A stretch of 64,000 nt of DNA, from positions 5,520,501 through 5,584,500 of the forward strand of contig NZ_CP041217.1 in the NCBI RefSeq assembly GCF_006542275.1, given 5' to 3'. The stretch comes from Saccharibacillus brassicae. GTDB lineage: Bacteria > Bacillota > Bacilli > Paenibacillales > Paenibacillaceae. Position 1 is the first letter of the stretch, and each line of letters starts with the position of its first letter. Under the pieces are notes generated by a model. It saw only the letters and a list, made by a program, of their open reading frames with translations. It was not told the origin of the DNA and made no database searches. Below are positions 63,044 through 64,000 of this stretch, in pieces. The position numbers and the translations under genes were made by a program.

Positions 63044-64000
63044 ATGAACCGCAAAAAACGGCCCGCCGCTTGGCTGCCGCTGCTCTCGATTGCCCTGCTC
63101 TCGCTGCTGATCTCGGCCTGTTCGTCCACGGGACTCGGCCTTAGCGCTTCCGGCGCTTCTTCGTACGGAGCCGTGACCGCCGCCAGCATCCCGAATCCGA
63201 ACGCGGACGTCGATTTCTCCAAGTCCGATCTCAAAAAAGTGTATCTCGCGGGCGGCTGCTTCTGGGGCGTCGAAGCTTACATGGCGCGCATCTACGGCGT
63301 GCAGGACGCCGTCTCCGGCTATGCCAACGGCACCGGCGAGAACCCGTCTTACGAAGACGTGATCAAAGGCGATCGCGGCTTCGCGGAAACGGTCGAAGTG
63401 ACGTACGATCCGGCTCTCGTGCCGCTCGATAAAGTGCTCAAGGAATTTTTCAAAGTCGTCGATCCGACGAGCGTGAACCAGCAGGGCAACGACCGCGGAA
63501 TTCAATACCGTTCCGGCGTCTACTACACGGCAGACAGCGAGAAAGCGGTCGTCGAAGCCGTGATCGCCAAGGAACAGGAGAAATACAACAAGAAGATCGT
63601 GACCGAAGTGCTGCCGCTGCAAAATTTCTATATGGCGGAAGAGTATCATCAGGATTATTTGGAAAAGAACCCGGAAGGCTACTGCCATATCGATATGGGC
63701 ATTCTGAACGAACAAGAGATTCCGGGTCAGGCGGGAGCCGAAGCCGGCGTCACTTCCGAAAGCCTCAAATCCGCGGCCGCTTCCAAAGCGGCCGGCCAGA
63801 TCGTGATCGATCCGGCCGATTATCCGAAACGCACCCCGGAACAACTGAAATCGCTGCTGACCGATATCCAGTATCAGGTCGCGGTTGAGCAGGATACCGA
63901 ACATCCTTACTCCAACGAGTATTGGGATACGTACGATCCGGGCATCTACGTCGACGTGTCGACCGGCGAGCCGCTGTTCGCCAGCGAAGACAAATACGAC
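63044..64000 (+). CDS. msrAB: MsrA-MsrB fusion lipoprotein, C-terminal end cut by window
   Basis: 319 codons visible. Signal peptide with lipobox LLISAC, a Ser/Gly linker, then MsrA (about 62-220): YLAGGCFWGVEAYM holds the catalytic Cys, GYANGTGENPSYEDV and QGNDRGIQYRSGVYY follow. MsrB begins about residue 245 (YPKRTPEQLKSLLTDIQY), with PYSNEYWDTYDPGIYVDV; its catalytic Cys would lie beyond the window. It reduces methionine sulfoxide in exported proteins. AGGAGG lies 8 nt before the ATG at 63044. Confidence 0.93.
   Translation, partial: MNRKKRPAAWLPLLSIALLSLLISACSSTGLGLSASGASSYGAVTAASIPNPNADVDFSKSDLKKVYLAGGCFWGVEAYMARIYGVQDAVSGYANGTGENPSYEDVIKGDRGFAETVEVTYDPALVPLDKVLKEFFKVVDPTSVNQQGNDRGIQYRSGVYYTADSEKAVVEAVIAKEQEKYNKKIVTEVLPLQNFYMAEEYHQDYLEKNPEGYCHIDMGILNEQEIPGQAGAEAGVTSESLKSAAASKAAGQIVIDPADYPKRTPEQLKSLLTDIQYQVAVEQDTEHPYSNEYWDTYDPGIYVDVSTGEPLFASEDKYD

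Overview
The window (about 60% G+C by eye, strong AGGAGG-type ribosome sites, Gram-positive lipoproteins, intrinsic terminators, PucR, CcpA-like and possible Spo0A sites) looks like a chromosomal segment of a soil- or plant-associated member of the Bacillota. Paenibacillaceae, for example Saccharibacillus or a high-GC Paenibacillus, is my best guess; this is inference from gene content and style. I saw no rRNA, tRNA, CRISPR array, phage or insertion sequence.

Left part (1-16.7 kb) is plant-polysaccharide catabolism. A GH115-type alpha-glucuronidase (cut by the window start) is translationally coupled to a rhamnogalacturonan acetylesterase, with a divergent AraC regulator. A GH38 alpha-mannosidase follows, then a LacI regulator; both promoters carry the same near-perfect operator. 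A second LacI regulator heads a uronate operon uxaB-uxaA-uxaC with a consensus promoter. Another AraC regulator is divergent from a GHL6-like glycoside hydrolase, with paired direct repeats between them. These enzymes lack signal peptides, so they should act on imported oligosaccharides.

The middle-left part (17.2-28.8 kb) is an allantoin/purine nitrogen cluster: allB, pucI, pucG, pucF and pucR, with an inserted coupled trio (NCS2 permease, amidase, FAH-family hydrolase). Then come three small unknown genes, a CBS-domain protein and a metE-metF-type methionine operon with a consensus promoter.

The middle-right part (35.6-50.3 kb) holds mostly single genes: a 1,825-residue kinase-ATPase-GAF-PAS-GGDEF signalling protein, a DUF6612-like lipoprotein, a nucleotidyltransferase-like protein, a DUF4241 protein, a CtaG-DUF2243 membrane pair, a MarR regulator, an APH-type kinase, an SDR oxidoreductase and a chemotaxis receptor.

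The right part (50.4-64 kb) is a second polysaccharide locus: two ABC permeases, a solute-binding lipoprotein, a heparinase II/III-like lyase and a GH88 unsaturated uronyl hydrolase, under a promoter overlapped by a cre-like palindrome. A YtxH-like protein and a membrane-bound AraC sensor-regulator follow. The window ends in a ccdA, thioredoxin-lipoprotein, MsrA-MsrB lipoprotein operon for repairing oxidised methionine outside the membrane.

Two features run through the non-coding DNA. One is a dispersed inverted-repeat family built on TAACGAATC ... CGCTATTT (near 17.0 kb and 58.2 kb). The other is an unusual number of short tandem repeats, several of them at the 3' ends of genes.
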